Of a stretch of 64,000 bases of DNA, positions 1 to 9,767 are shown piece after piece (within the stretch, counting starts at the first letter, position 1; every line of letters starts with the position of its first letter). The translations under genes and the position numbers were made by a program. The DNA lies in NCBI GenBank assembly GCA_016808115.1, contig JAEQBH010002191.1:806001-870000 (forward strand). The letters run 5' to 3'. The notes under the pieces are model-generated. The model was given only the letters and a program-made list of their open reading frames with translations. It searched no databases and had not been told where the DNA came from. The stretch comes from Tetrastigma voinierianum. Taxonomy: Eukaryota; Streptophyta; Magnoliopsida; Vitales; Vitaceae.

Positions 1-186
1 GTTCTTCTATACCATACTCTCCTCATCTTTAGGTTGTTCTTTCTCAAATGTAAGTTGAGTAATTAGAAGTGCCATTGGAGCTATCTCTTCTTTCAAGCTA
101 TCGAATGGTGTATGCTGAATTTGAACATGTACTTTGTCAATTCCATGAATTGAACTTTAGATGTCACACATTCAAAGATGAACTTT

Positions 187-572
187 TCATTTCACCAATG
201 CCTCTAACTTTGTCATTCTCTCATGTGGAGGTTGACTTATCTCATTTTGGATTAAAAACTGGAGGCAAACCTTAACTTGAGAGTAGTCCATTTCATCCAT
301 TGATCTTGAAAATCTGTGTCGTGCCATGGTAAATGCATTGGAAGTTCTTCTTAATTCATCCATAGCTTCTTCTAGGCTTGATCTTTGACTTGTGGAGTGT
401 GCGGAATGGTATAGCTTGTATTCCATGAGGTGTTTGGGTGGTGGCTCCATCTAAAATTATGATTGCTCAAGTATGGGGTACCTCCATATTGAGCATAATC
501 CATTGATCCATATGGTTGCCACACTTGACTTCGCACTTGAGTCACAATCTTCTTTCGATGCTCATCACCCAA
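187..572 (-). pseudogene. gag-like remnant of an LTR retroelement
   Basis: Two overlapping minus-strand frames (372-572, then 187-450 after a frame change) read through an aromatic, Asn/Pro-rich stretch containing WSHHPNTSWNTSY and then a helical segment starting SSLEEAMDELRR. That composition resembles the C-terminal part of gag-like proteins in plant Athila/Tat-type elements and their non-autonomous relatives; this is my recognition of style, not an alignment. The position supports it: on the minus strand it lies about 210 bases downstream of a primer-binding-like site and a long LTR (805-2467). No zinc knuckle, protease or polymerase follows before the window edge. The very short gap between LTR and gag tail suggests an internal deletion or a non-autonomous element. 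Confidence 0.45.
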
Positions 573-782
573 TCACGCATTCTTAGTTGCCGCCTCAAGG
601 TGAGCCAATGCATTTGTCAACTCATGATAGGATCCATTGTGATTTTAACCCGAAAATTTATGCAAAAAGAAAACAAAAAGTATCAAAACTCAAAACCACA
701 ATAAATATAAACATAAAAATGTTTCGCGGATAAAGCAAGACTTCTAAGATTGATATTTTAGTAAACACCGATTTTCCACTTC

Positions 783-804
783 AAGAACGGCGCCTCAAAA
801 AACT
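783..804 (-). other. primer-binding-site-like sequence next to LTR-A
   Basis: On the minus strand the LTR end CTATCA is followed by AGTTTTTTGAGGCGCCGTTC. Plant Athila/Tat elements typically have TTTTTGGCGCCGTTGCCGGG at this place, complementary to a tRNA 3' end. The match is clear for GGCGCCGTT and then decays. It fixes element polarity: LTR at higher coordinates, internal region at lower. Confidence 0.5.
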
Positions 805-1826
805 TGATAGGCGTATTTTGTGATGTGTATATAAAATTATGCAGAAAAATATAAAAAGAGTGCCTATTCTACGCAAGTATACGCTTGTCAAGTAATAAAG
901 TGTACCTAAGTACGGATATCGATCCACAGGGAAAATGGGGATGCTAAGTGACAAAATTATAGTATTTCTAATATCCAAACTAACAATCGTGGATAGTAAA
1001 ACAAAATTTAAACTAAACTAATGAAATTCTAAATCTAATCAATGAAGATCGTAACTAAGGGATACCAAGAGATGATAAATTCCTAGGGTACTTGGTGCAC
1101 TTGGACAATCCTCTTAGATCTAAGTCAAAATTCTACTCTATTGTTCATGAAAATGCTTTCCAAGCGCGACTCTCGTCTAATTTAATTATAAGCCTCTCTC
1201 GGCGCCGAATAACCTACCAACTAACACTAGTCTTTGCTTCTCAAATTTCAACCCTAAGCATTAGAGATGCTTTAAGATCCAAAAGTCTCACACGCCTCCT
1301 AATTACCGAAGGCAATTTCTACACTATCGTTAATTAGGTTGATTCATCTATGTCTAGTTCTTTACTCCCTTCTCGTGATCTTGTAAAGAACCACCACTAC
1401 ATTGAGATTAGCCGAAATCAATATGTAAATAGAACCAAGTATGAATCAATAGAGGTGCATTCACAAGAAACAATAGAAAACGGAACATTAACAAATAGAT
1501 ATAAACTCATGTTCAATATACAACTAAACCCTAGATCTACGAATTTAAAAGCATGATGAGGTTTGATACATCATAAACTTAGATAAAACATGAGAAAAAA
1601 GCAGTTTAAGAAACTATAATGATCAAATGATGGTGAGTCTCGGATTTTCTTCCACAAATCTCATGATCTTCCAAAATCTTCAAAAACAACTCCAAACCTC
1701 CTCCTTGGTCCCAAAGTGGACAAAGTCCCCTTTCCTCGCCCTAGCCGCTCCCTCGCCTCCTTTCGGAGTTTGAGCTTTAAACCTCCATCATGGGCTCAAA
1801 TGGGCTAAAATCCACCCAAAACTGAC

Positions 1827-1925
1827 CCCGAACGTCGCGACGCTGTGCAAGAACGCGACGTCGTGGATGTTCTGCTTCGCAACGCCGCGACGTTGGTTCT
1901 CAACGTCGCGACGTTGTCGCAGTCC
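1827..1925. repeat. cluster of CpG palindromic words inside LTR-A
   Basis: Four near-copies of a TCGCGACG word lie within 100 bases, including the perfect 16-base palindrome CAACGTCGCGACGTTG at 1901-1916. CpG is strongly depleted in the surrounding A/T-rich LTR, so the cluster stands out. It directly precedes a conserved module (1951-2029). Confidence 0.8.
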
Positions 1926-1939
1926 CCTGTTTCGCTCCA

Positions 1940-2285
1940 ACTTCGTAGTGCCATAACTTTGTCATTTAACCTGATTTGGGTGTTCTTGGTAATTTTTGGA
2001 AAGCTCTTGAAGTGTAGAATCTATCCATATATTACTTGATGCAATATGAGCTCATATGATTTCTGAAAACATCAAAATACAGTAGCCTCTCCTGCTGAAG
2101 GTGCTGCAATATTTGTTGATTTTCTTCAAGTTTTGGAACTTGTATAACTTCTTTGTTCGAACTCCAATTTTGGTGTTCTTGGTATCCATAGAAAGCTCTT
2201 GAAGTTTAGACTCTATCCATATATGGCTTGATGTAATAGGAGCTCATATGATGTCTGAAAAAGTCAAAATTCAAGAGGTTTCCTC
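1940..2285 (+). repeat. tandem duplication of about 190 bp within LTR-A
   Basis: Two diverged copies (about 1940-2090 and 2130-2285) each contain CATAACTT-like, GGTGTTCTTGGTA and GAAAGCTCTTGAAG words, followed by CTATCCATATAT and then GAGCTCATATGAT. The same word order appears in LTR-B (11161-11240 and 11349-11422) and in the foldback element (12339-12416 minus, 12513-12597 plus). Confidence 0.8.
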
Positions 2286-2469
2286 TCCTGCTAAGCTTGT
2301 GAGCGCTTTTTCCACCACTCTTGCACAATTCCACCAAATGGATGACCTGATCATGGAGTGAACTTTTAGAGCATTAGGGCACACCCTCTATTTAACATAA
2401 AAACACAAGAAAAACTAACTAAAGCATAGGGATAAAATGAGTATTTAAGATAATTAATGCTTGGCCACC

Positions 2470-3420
2470 CAGAATCGTTTCGTTTCGTGACTGCAAAGTG
2501 CGTGACTGGATACTGAGGTCGCCAAGGAGTGAACCACCGAGGTGAATAACGTGATCGTCTCTCGAGTTGATGTGGGCCCAGGCGATCTCTGAGGCTTCCA
2601 CGCCTTTCTGGGACTGCTCGCATTCTTCTCCCCGGAGACCTCTCTCATTGCTCTCGGCTCTTCGCTCCGCCCCGTCGCCACGTCCCGCTTCTTTCTTTAA
2701 AGGTTGAGGAGCTTTCCTTCTTGGATATGAGGGCTTCTTCGCCATTGATACACTTCTCTGCTTTAGCGAGCACCTTAGCCATGCTTGCTTGAGGGTTTCG
2801 AGATAAAAACATCGATCTTTCGACCCGCACCCCTAACCCAAAGAATGAATGTAGTGATCGCGAATTTTTCATCTGGGTATGTCTACCTTTAGAGACTCCT
2901 GAACCCTACACGAGGGACCTCGTGCTCGCGAGCCCCGCTGATGGTTGCCACACAGATGGTAACTCTGCTTTCTATACGTTCCGTCTGATGAAGTGGGAGA
3001 CTAACGCAATGGATAGCTCTCAACGAGGAGATTGGATGAAGGCTAAGCCTCGTTAAACCAAGACAAGGTCGGGCCTTAGTGTGGTAGCGAAAGCTCGCAG
3101 ATCGAACGCGTCCCGATACCCATGCACCCATTTGATTTTTGTGGCACGAGGTGGTCGATGGGATCTCCGACACCATCGAACGCCCACTCAGGGGTATCTC
3201 CGAATTTTGTCGAAGAGGGAAGTGGAGCACCCTGGCCGTGGAACTGGTGATTCGGGCCTCGTTGCAATCAAGGTGTCCATGGTGTCAGGGGCGCGTCCTC
3301 TTACAACTTCCTTCACACGGTTAAGCTCTTGCTGGAGGCTCTTGAACCTTTGCTCCCATGATTGCTCCCCCGTCCTTGTTGAGGGTGGCGTAGTTCTTCG
3401 TTCCTAACATGCCCTCCGAG
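2470..3420 (-). pseudogene. gag: gag of a Tat-lineage Ty3/gypsy retrotransposon, decayed
   Basis: Read on the minus strand through frame changes. An N-terminal helical stretch (FKSLQQELNRVKEVVRG, near 3350-3300) is followed by a segment equivalent to the conserved capsid start (FDGVGDPIDHL, near 3175), a degraded capsid body, then KAEKCINGEEALISKKES and a basic arginine-rich region (near 2790-2620). This order and these words are typical of Tat-lineage gag proteins. There are several frameshifts and stops, so it cannot encode an intact protein. The C-terminal end is cut near 2467 by LTR-A, which either inserted there or was joined later. No pol follows. The region is much more GC-rich than its neighbours, as are other Tat internal regions here. 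Assignment to Ty3/gypsy gag is firm; the exact subfamily is not. Confidence 0.75.
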
Positions 3421-4350
3421 TGTTGCTTCACGCCTCCTCTCCGTGGGTCGGATGTGGTCCGTGCCCCGGCTCACCGATTCTCGTCTCGTTTCTACTCCTG
3501 TGGAGTGTCGAGATCATATTGCCTTTCATGAGTGGAATGCTATGTCCTTCAGTCTGTCGCCTCCCGTGGTCGCTGCACTATCCGGGTGAGCTGTTCTTAA
3601 CCTTCATCGACGCTGATCGGGTGAGGCGAGTGCCTCCACCTCGTCCGTGCTAGCCTCGCATTGCTTTGAGCCGGCGCCGAGAGGCCCGCCGGCCTATATC
3701 GCCTCGGCGTCCCCGCATCCCCAATGGATCGCGTTGCTCCCGCCAGTTCCGGTTGATACCATCAATAACCGAAAGGATCGGGCCTTTATTTGTAAAGGAA
3801 CCGTATTCCTACTGCATTCCGCGCCAACCGATGATGCTCTTTTTTTCAACCGGATCGGGCTGAAGCGTATTTGGGTCGCTGGGCCTGAGATAGGATCGTT
3901 GTCGGGCCGGGTCCGCCGGGTCTCGGATGTGGCGCCACTCGACTTGCAATCCTCCGAATATGGCCCCTCCTCCGCAAAGACAAGAAAAAGAAAGGGTCAT
4001 GTGGGGCTTCTCGCCGTAGCCGGGCCCGATGCCTAAGCCGCTTCGAGAGAAAAAGATAGACCGCTGTAGGGCGACGTGTCGCTGCACCTTTCACCGATGG
4101 GGTGACCTTGTATTTATAAAGATACGCTTTCCCAAATGGACGGTGAATAGATTCTTCCTATCGATGGGTATTGCTTTGCCTTTATCGTATCGATTCAGAA
4201 AGGATATGGAAAGAGCGCTTTATTTGGAACAATTCTTCCTTATCGGGGGATCCAGCTTGATCTGCCTGATGAGCTGTTATATCGTGAATTATCTTACTTT
4301 CCTTACAGAGATTTAGTTTGATTAGTATAGATGTTATTAGATATCTTATT
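3421..4350. other. GC-rich stretch upstream of the Tat gag, possible leader/LTR
   Basis: No gene recognised. The open frames here (for example 3647-4036 plus, 129 residues) match no family I know. The segment lies immediately 5' of the minus-strand gag, where leader and 5' LTR would be expected. Near 3675, on the minus strand, GGCGCCGGCTC resembles a degraded Tat primer site. On the plus strand a TATA-like TTGTATTTATAAAG sits at about 4107-4120. I considered organelle-derived DNA because of the base composition but could not match any mitochondrial or plastid gene. Confidence 0.3.
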
Positions 4351-4379
4351 CATAATGAAATGGGATTTATTTATTTATC

Positions 4380-5985
4380 GGCTCACCCTGCATTTATCCT
4401 GCGACACCTTACAGCGACTGATCTGCTTGATTACACAGGCCTGGCGCATTGGCTGCATTCTCATTTCATGGCGGATCTGTGGCTATTACAAACCCTATCA
4501 GTTCTTATGTGTAATTGCAGCCAGATTATTAGAATAACAATGTTTGGTTAAGAATGGCGAAATTACAGTGAGTCTCACATCATAAATAAACTAAATCTAA
4601 TTTTGCACGGCCACCGATCTAAATTGAGAGAGCTTTATTGACCATATGCGCTTGTCTACGGTCATCATCGCCTATTAAAGGTCAGCTGACACAATGCTAG
4701 CGTAACTCGAAGGATCGAAAGTGCAAGGTCTCGACCGGGAAGACAAGGCTCGACGCGGGTCGATAGTAGGATGGAGATTGGTTGGGCATCCGTTATCACA
4801 GATCAAACAAGGAGATCCGCTATATACCATCGTTGGGAAAGGATCAGAAGCCGATGAGGAAGGACTTCAATTCCAAGAAAGTAAGTCAAGACACCTAAGT
4901 CCTTGAGTGAGAACCGACGGGAAAGTAAGGTGATGAATTTCTGAACAGTAGATTGATTGTTGCCAATGATGATGATGTCGTCAACATACACTAGCAGATA
5001 GATGGAAACACCAATGCTATGTAGAATGAACAGAGAAGTATATGCAGTGGAGTTCAGTAAAACCAAAGGTAACTAAAAATCGCTTAGTTCATCAGACTCG
5101 TGCACCCAGGGGCTTCTGCTTGAGACCATGATGGCTTCTCATGTGCCGCCGACGTGATTAGGGTGATTAGTGTTCGTGAAGCCCTATGGTTGAGCCATGA
5201 AAACATCCTCAGTGAGGGTGCTTTGTAAAAATGTATTGTTGACATCTAGTTGACAGAGGCACCATCCATGACTAGTAGCGAGAGAGATAACCAAACGAAC
5301 AGTGGTTGGTTTCACCACCAGACTGAAGGTGTCATGATAATCAAGGCTAGGTCACTGATGAATACCCTTGGCAACCAATCGAGCTTTGTACCTATCCACA
5401 GAACCATCAGTTAAGCGTTTGATTCGAAAGATCCACTTACAACCCACGATGTTTTGAACCGAATCTGGTGGAACCAATTCTCAAGTGTCATTCCGAACAA
5501 GGGCATCAAGCTCTTATGACATCATTGTGCGCCATTTGAGGTCTTTGATGGCCTGGGTTACAAAGGTCGATGCAAGTTCCTAGGCTAGTTTGGTAGAGAG
5601 AATGAGTTTATGGACTAGTTTGTGAATGTTGTGGCTAGAACGGGTGACAACTGAGTAGGTATGGGCAATAGAACAGGTCAGTGGAGGCTCGTGTGCTCAG
5701 TACGAGGTCGGGCTCTGCCATGGTCATCGGAGGGCCCAAGAGGACTAGGGTGCTCAAGGGTCGATGCGTGGATCCACAACCGGGGTGTTAGCTAAATAAG
5801 TCGACAAGAGTGACCGAAAACCATGTGGAAACAACGGACTCATCAGACTGAGGGAGAGGAGGATTAACAGCAAACAAAGGAAATGTTGACTCAATAAAAT
5901 GAACATGACGAGAGTGATAGGTCTTGGTAGTGGAAGGGTCAAAGCAGATTTATGCACTTTGAGTAAGCGAGTAGCCGAGGAAGAT
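4380..5985 (-). pseudogene. Ty1/copia reverse transcriptase and RNase H region, decayed
   Basis: Minus strand. Starting near 5650 comes the linker before RT (VVTRSSHNIHK), then AIKDLKWR and VGCKWIFRIKR, DGSVDRYKARLVAKG and DYHDTFSLVVKPTTVRLV (5600-5280), a finger/palm part with LDVNNTFL, and the catalytic box YVDDIIIIGN with KDLGVLTYFLGIEV (about 5000-4880). These are hallmark copia RT motifs in the right order. Below 4800 the signal continues weakly (LPGRD, then RNase H-like residues) to about 4400. At least four in-frame stops and a frameshift make it non-functional. Gag, protease and integrase are absent. Its 5' end abuts the resistance pseudogene tail at about 5985, so one of the two was truncated at that junction. 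Confidence 0.82.
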
Positions 5986-6970
5986 ACGGGTCGATCCTCC
6001 TTCTCTCAACAAATTCTAGCTGTCTCGGAATGATTTCCAATGGGACCATTTTTTCGCTGTAGGTTCAATTCATGCTTCTCATCTTGGACAAATAACAAGA
6101 GCCGAGATTTTGTTGCATTCAAAGGTTTATGAGTTGGTACTCTGCTGAAGGAATTACAGAAGCTCAAGTCTGATGGAGATAGGAGTATGCAGCAGCCTCT
6201 ATCATTTCAGTTGGTGAGATATTTCAAATGCTTTGGTTTAACTATCTAATCTACAAATGAAAATAATTTAACCTCATATGAATTATTTTCCAGGGTTTTT
6301 TGAGCCTGCATCTGCATTGATGTCTTAGCTCTTCTCTGAAAACAACGGGTATGTTTCTTTGTGCACTGTCATAAGCTCACACATTGTGGACTTACAACAT
6401 TTTCAACCCAGGATAGACTAATACTGAATTCCACTGAAGCAGAAACAAAAATCTTACTGCCTGAGGTTCTGTCTTTCACGAATTTATTCATTATGTCTAT
6501 ATGGCCTCTCTTACCTCTCAAAATCTCAGGTCTTCCAAAACTCAGGTCCTTGGACAGTTTGAGGCTTCAACTGCACGTCTCTCCTAAAATACGAGATCTT
6601 TGACTGCCCAAAACTCTAATTCTTGACAGGAGCTGCAACCTAATTTCCTTACAGTTCCAGCAATCCAGAACCGCCCTTAGCTGAACGGTCATTGCAAGTT
6701 TTGGGCAGGGTAAAATTGGCATCATATAGCCACAGATTCCAAACATTGCGATTGATGACCAATTTTTATGGTGAAGGTAGCATTCCACCAAGTGCTGGCT
6801 CTGTCCTTAAGGTAATTTTCACAGGAAAACTGATTTGCTTAAATAGCAATTTTAATTTGATACATTATATTAGGAAAGATATGATTTGAAATTTCTATTT
6901 ATTATAATTATTTCTTGCTTCCTTTCAGGTTTTCAGTAATTCTTGCTCTTGTAATTTGATGCTTCATATC
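5985..6970 (+). pseudogene. LRR tail of a CC-NBS-LRR resistance pseudogene, copy 1
   Basis: This segment is a close relative of 15105-16450 on the same strand; the shared sequence begins at the word TCGATCC and fades after about 6970. It contains the C-terminal pieces of an R13L1-type LRR domain, split by frameshifts: a SGLPKLRSLD-like repeat near 6530 and a terminal ASYSHRFQTLR segment near 6720, corresponding to the C-terminal WHHIA...IDDQ words of the family. The CC and NBS parts are missing; copia sequence lies directly upstream. Compared with copy 2 it lacks about 350 bases in the middle (equivalent to about 15590-15960). It is non-coding now. Whether it was ever transcribed cannot be told. 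Confidence 0.7.
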
Positions 6971-7410
6971 TTCGTAAGGAATCTTCTTATAATCAATAAT
7001 GTCTTTCTGAATGCTTCAGTTCACATCACAACTAGAGTCATTTGATGCTTAAAAGCCATGCAACTCACAGTTATGGTATATGCTGGGCCCTTTGGACGAA
7101 CAGCAACAATATGCTGTGAAAAACAAAATGGAAGGGAGGCACAAACTGAGAAAAAAATGACTATTGTTCTCCTTTGTAAATAGATCTGCGAACTCGGTTG
7201 GTTACTCCTAGAGAGAGTTTCGGGTTCCTTGTCAGGTCCTATTAGACTGTGTTTTGTTTCTCAAAAGAAAATTATTTTCTCATGTTTAATTGTCTAATAA
7301 AAAATTTTAAGTGCTAATAAATAAATGACCAGATTCGAGTATCCATGAGAATAACATACTACAACATTGTAAAGTGTAATTGAAAGTGAAGAGATGTAAA
7401 AAAAAAGTTG
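6971..7410. other. A/T-rich sequence without recognised genes
   Basis: Follows the resistance pseudogene tail. No conserved coding signal on either strand. A TTTTGTTTCTCAAAAGAAAAT stretch near 7252 resembles the TIR of the adjacent MITE and may be a second end. Confidence 0.5.
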
Positions 7411-7712
7411 TGTTTGGTTCTCGAAAAGTATTAAGGAAATTAAAAATGTCAAGGAAAATAATTTTATTATCTTTGATTGTTTTATAAAAAAATTTAAATA
7501 AAATTATGTCAATAAAATAACTTAAAATTTTAAATAATTTAATATTTATATTGATGAGTTTTAAAACAAATAAATAAAAATTGATTTGAGGTAGCAAATA
7601 AAAATATTATATAGAATTTAATTATATTTTATTTTCCTTCATAGTTTTCTTTTATTTTTCCTTTTTATTTTCTTTCCTTTGATTTTCCTTCAAAATTTTC
7701 AAGAACTAAACA
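7411..7712. mobile_element. hAT-like MITE
   Basis: About 302 bp, A/T-rich, with imperfect terminal inverted repeats: TGTTTGGTTCTCGAAAAG at the left and, read from the right on the opposite strand, TGTTTAGTTCTTGAAAAT. No transposase. TGTTTGG-type ends on very A/T-rich short elements are common among plant non-autonomous DNA transposons. A matching target duplication was not found, so superfamily is uncertain. Confidence 0.5.
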
Positions 7713-7847
7713 TATCAAATATAAATAAAATTACTTTAAAACTTATAAATTCAAAACTAAAAATGAACATTAAAAGCATTTAACTTAATGGTATAGAATT
7801 TATGGGATCTGAGAATCATATTTCCCTTCTTACAATTGGATCCCTTA

Positions 7848-8244
7848 GAGCAACTCCAATGGGAGTTGTCAAAAATGGGGTGTCAAATGCCATTTCGTTA
7901 AACCCTCGAATCCAAGTATTTCGACACCCCCGAATGCTGTTGCCCACGAGAAGGTCAAATGGGGTGTCATTTTAATAATTCAATGTTTCTTATTAAAAAT
8001 ATAATTAAACTTACCAAATATGGAATGTGCATTATAACCGCTTGAGAGTAATCCAGAGGCTACCAACCGCTATTTCGCAGAACCTTCCATTCTTCAAAGT
8101 TGCCAAATATGCTATCCCAAAACCCTGGATGGTATTTTGCTATCTCCGATGCCACCCCATTGGTTCTCAATTTTTGTCACTGGAAGTGCCATTTTAATCT
8201 AAGTATAGGATGACACTTTTGACAGTAACCCATCGGAGTTGCTC
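7848..8244. mobile_element. Tourist-like (PIF/Harbinger) MITE
   Basis: 397 bp flanked by TTA on both sides (7845-7847 and 8245-8247), the target duplication expected of PIF/Harbinger elements. Termini are inverted repeats: GAGCAACTCCAATGGG at the left and GAGCAACTCCGATGGG read inward from the right, followed by TGTCAAAA on both sides. The interior is non-coding. It has internal near-repeats of a 'gtcaaatggggtgtcat' type word. Good preservation of TIR and TSD suggests a younger insertion than the flanking LTR elements. Confidence 0.87.
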
Positions 8245-9488
8245 TTAGAAAAACAAAGAAAGGCCTTTTCGCGTCCCTCGGGTCTTGTAGTTTAGGATGT
8301 CGTAACTCCAACGTTCTTTAACTCCCATGTTTTCTGATATTCAATGAAATCAATTATCTTTATTTTAAAAAAAAAAAAAAACTAAACTGATTTTGAATAT
8401 TTAATTAATTTTCATATTAAAAAAATTCTTTTGGTTTAATGGTGAAATCAATTTTAATTTGCTATAAAATGGTTCTTTCTTTTTAATTTATATTCAAAAT
8501 TTTAAAATATAAAACAATGATATGAAAATTTAAAACCAAATTTTGGATCCGAAAAATAAAAACCTATTTTAAAATCAAACATTAACGAGATATTGCCCAA
8601 TAATTTGGAACTTTCCGAAAAATAATAAGGATATTAAAAAAAAATCTTCAAAAAAATGTAGTTTGAAAAATAATTCTAAATATGATATAGTTTTCTCCAC
8701 ATCATCAAAATGTCATATTCAAGCTTGAAAAATTGGGTTTTTGGGTTTTGATTGTAAAAAAAACTGAGAGCAAACCCTACACATTGATTTTGGTTTCTTC
8801 CACCACAGTGCCAAACATCGATTTTTGTGCTCAGGTGAGGTTTTCCTTTTCTATTTTTCCTCTATTACAAGTTCTTGTTTATATTTATAGTTTGTTTTTG
8901 GGAAAGGTTTGATCGGTGGAGTGGGGAACAATGGAGGGTCCAAAGGTCCTGCATTTTGATTTTTTCAAAGTGTGTGAGGTGGTCCCGAAGCCTTATTTTT
9001 TTGCTTTGGCTGAGGAGAGAGGAGGGAAAAGAGGTGGATTTTGTTACCGGGCTTCTGATGGGTCCTTGGTGGTGTGGTGAGGTTCATATTTTTGGTAAGG
9101 GAAAGCAGGGAGGGGCCTGGGTCGGTTTCCAGCCTGAGAGAAGCCGGTGACATGGGCGCACAAAGGAGGATCGAAAGGGGTTCAGCTCTAGTCGGGAAGG
9201 GAAGAGGCCTGGGAGAAGAGATAAGCGTGGGTTTTCCAATAGTGGAGAGCGAGGTCTTCCAAGTGCACCATTAGCTAACATTAGCCCATCACATATGGAG
9301 GAGACTTATATTACACTTGTAGAGGTTCCATCCACACCACTTGTAGTACCACTTGTTGCATCATCACTGCAACCATTGGAGGCTATGTCCAATGCTGAGA
9401 AGTCAGTTCCTACAACCAATGTTGATTAAGAAAGACAAGATGATGATCATGGCCAAGGACGTGGTAGGAGATGTGTGTTAGTTGTGCG
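8245..9488. other. A/T-rich then mixed sequence, no gene recognised
   Basis: 8250-8800 is A/T-rich with homopolymer runs. From about 8932 to 9081 the plus strand has a 49-codon frame (starts MEGPKVLHFDFF, contains FALAEERGGKRGG) that I could not place. 9150-9480 reads as a basic, glycine/arginine-rich and then threonine-rich segment broken by stops. It is separated by the LTR-B insertion from similar purine-rich sequence at about 11620-11740. These could be parts of one transposon coding region, but no domain is recognisable. Confidence 0.35.
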
Positions 9489-9767
9489 CCAAAAACTTGT
9501 TAAGCACCATCGAACTACCAAAGATCGTGGTTAAGTCCTCGGGCTAACGACGCAAAACTCATAGCAATTTTCCTGAAGCATTATATCCGCACAAGTAATA
9601 CAATGGACAAACAAGTCCAGATATCAATCTCACAGGGAATGTGTGGTTTTAGAGAGGATTAAGTACCCTGGCTACTGAGGTCGTTCACTATTTGAGCAAA
9701 AACTTGTTAAGCAATTGGCATAGCTACCAAAGACCGTGTTAAGTCCTCGGCAACAACGCTAAAAACT
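9489..9767 (-). repeat. tandem duplication of an LTR end plus primer-site leader
   Basis: Read on the minus strand, LTR-B ends ...CGCTAACA and is followed by AGTTTTTAGCGTTGTTGCCG (primer-site type) and a short leader with ACGGTCTTTGGTAGCTATGCC. Then comes a second diverged LTR end (about 9709-9573) with its own primer site TTTTGCGTCGTTAGCCCGAGG and leader, and finally a third AACAAGTTTTTGGCGC at about 9489. The two leader-plus-LTR-end units are about 220 bp each. Confidence 0.8.

Larger units (their letters stand above)
805..2467 (-). mobile_element. LTR-A, long LTR of an Athila/Tat-type Ty3/gypsy element
   Basis: On the plus strand the segment starts TGATAGGCG after the primer-like site. 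It contains the 'cross-over' type sequence common inside such LTRs (about 890-930: a run of constant DNA reading ...gtacggatatcgatccaca...). It ends near 2467 in CA, next to Tat gag sequence of a different element. The far end, read on the minus strand, resembles the A/T-rich start of LTR-B and LTR-D. The exact 2467 boundary is inferred from the change of sequence type and from CA, not from a matching second LTR, which is not in the window. Length about 1.66 kb. No target duplication could be assigned. The interior has no credible coding sequence; the short open frames in it are chance. Confidence 0.68.

Noticed and set aside
3647..4560. Organelle-derived DNA (mitochondrial-like composition) upstream of the first Tat gag
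   Set aside because: I tried to read cytochrome c maturation, succinate dehydrogenase and ribosomal protein genes in all frames and matched none; copia motifs on the minus strand explain the part above 4380.
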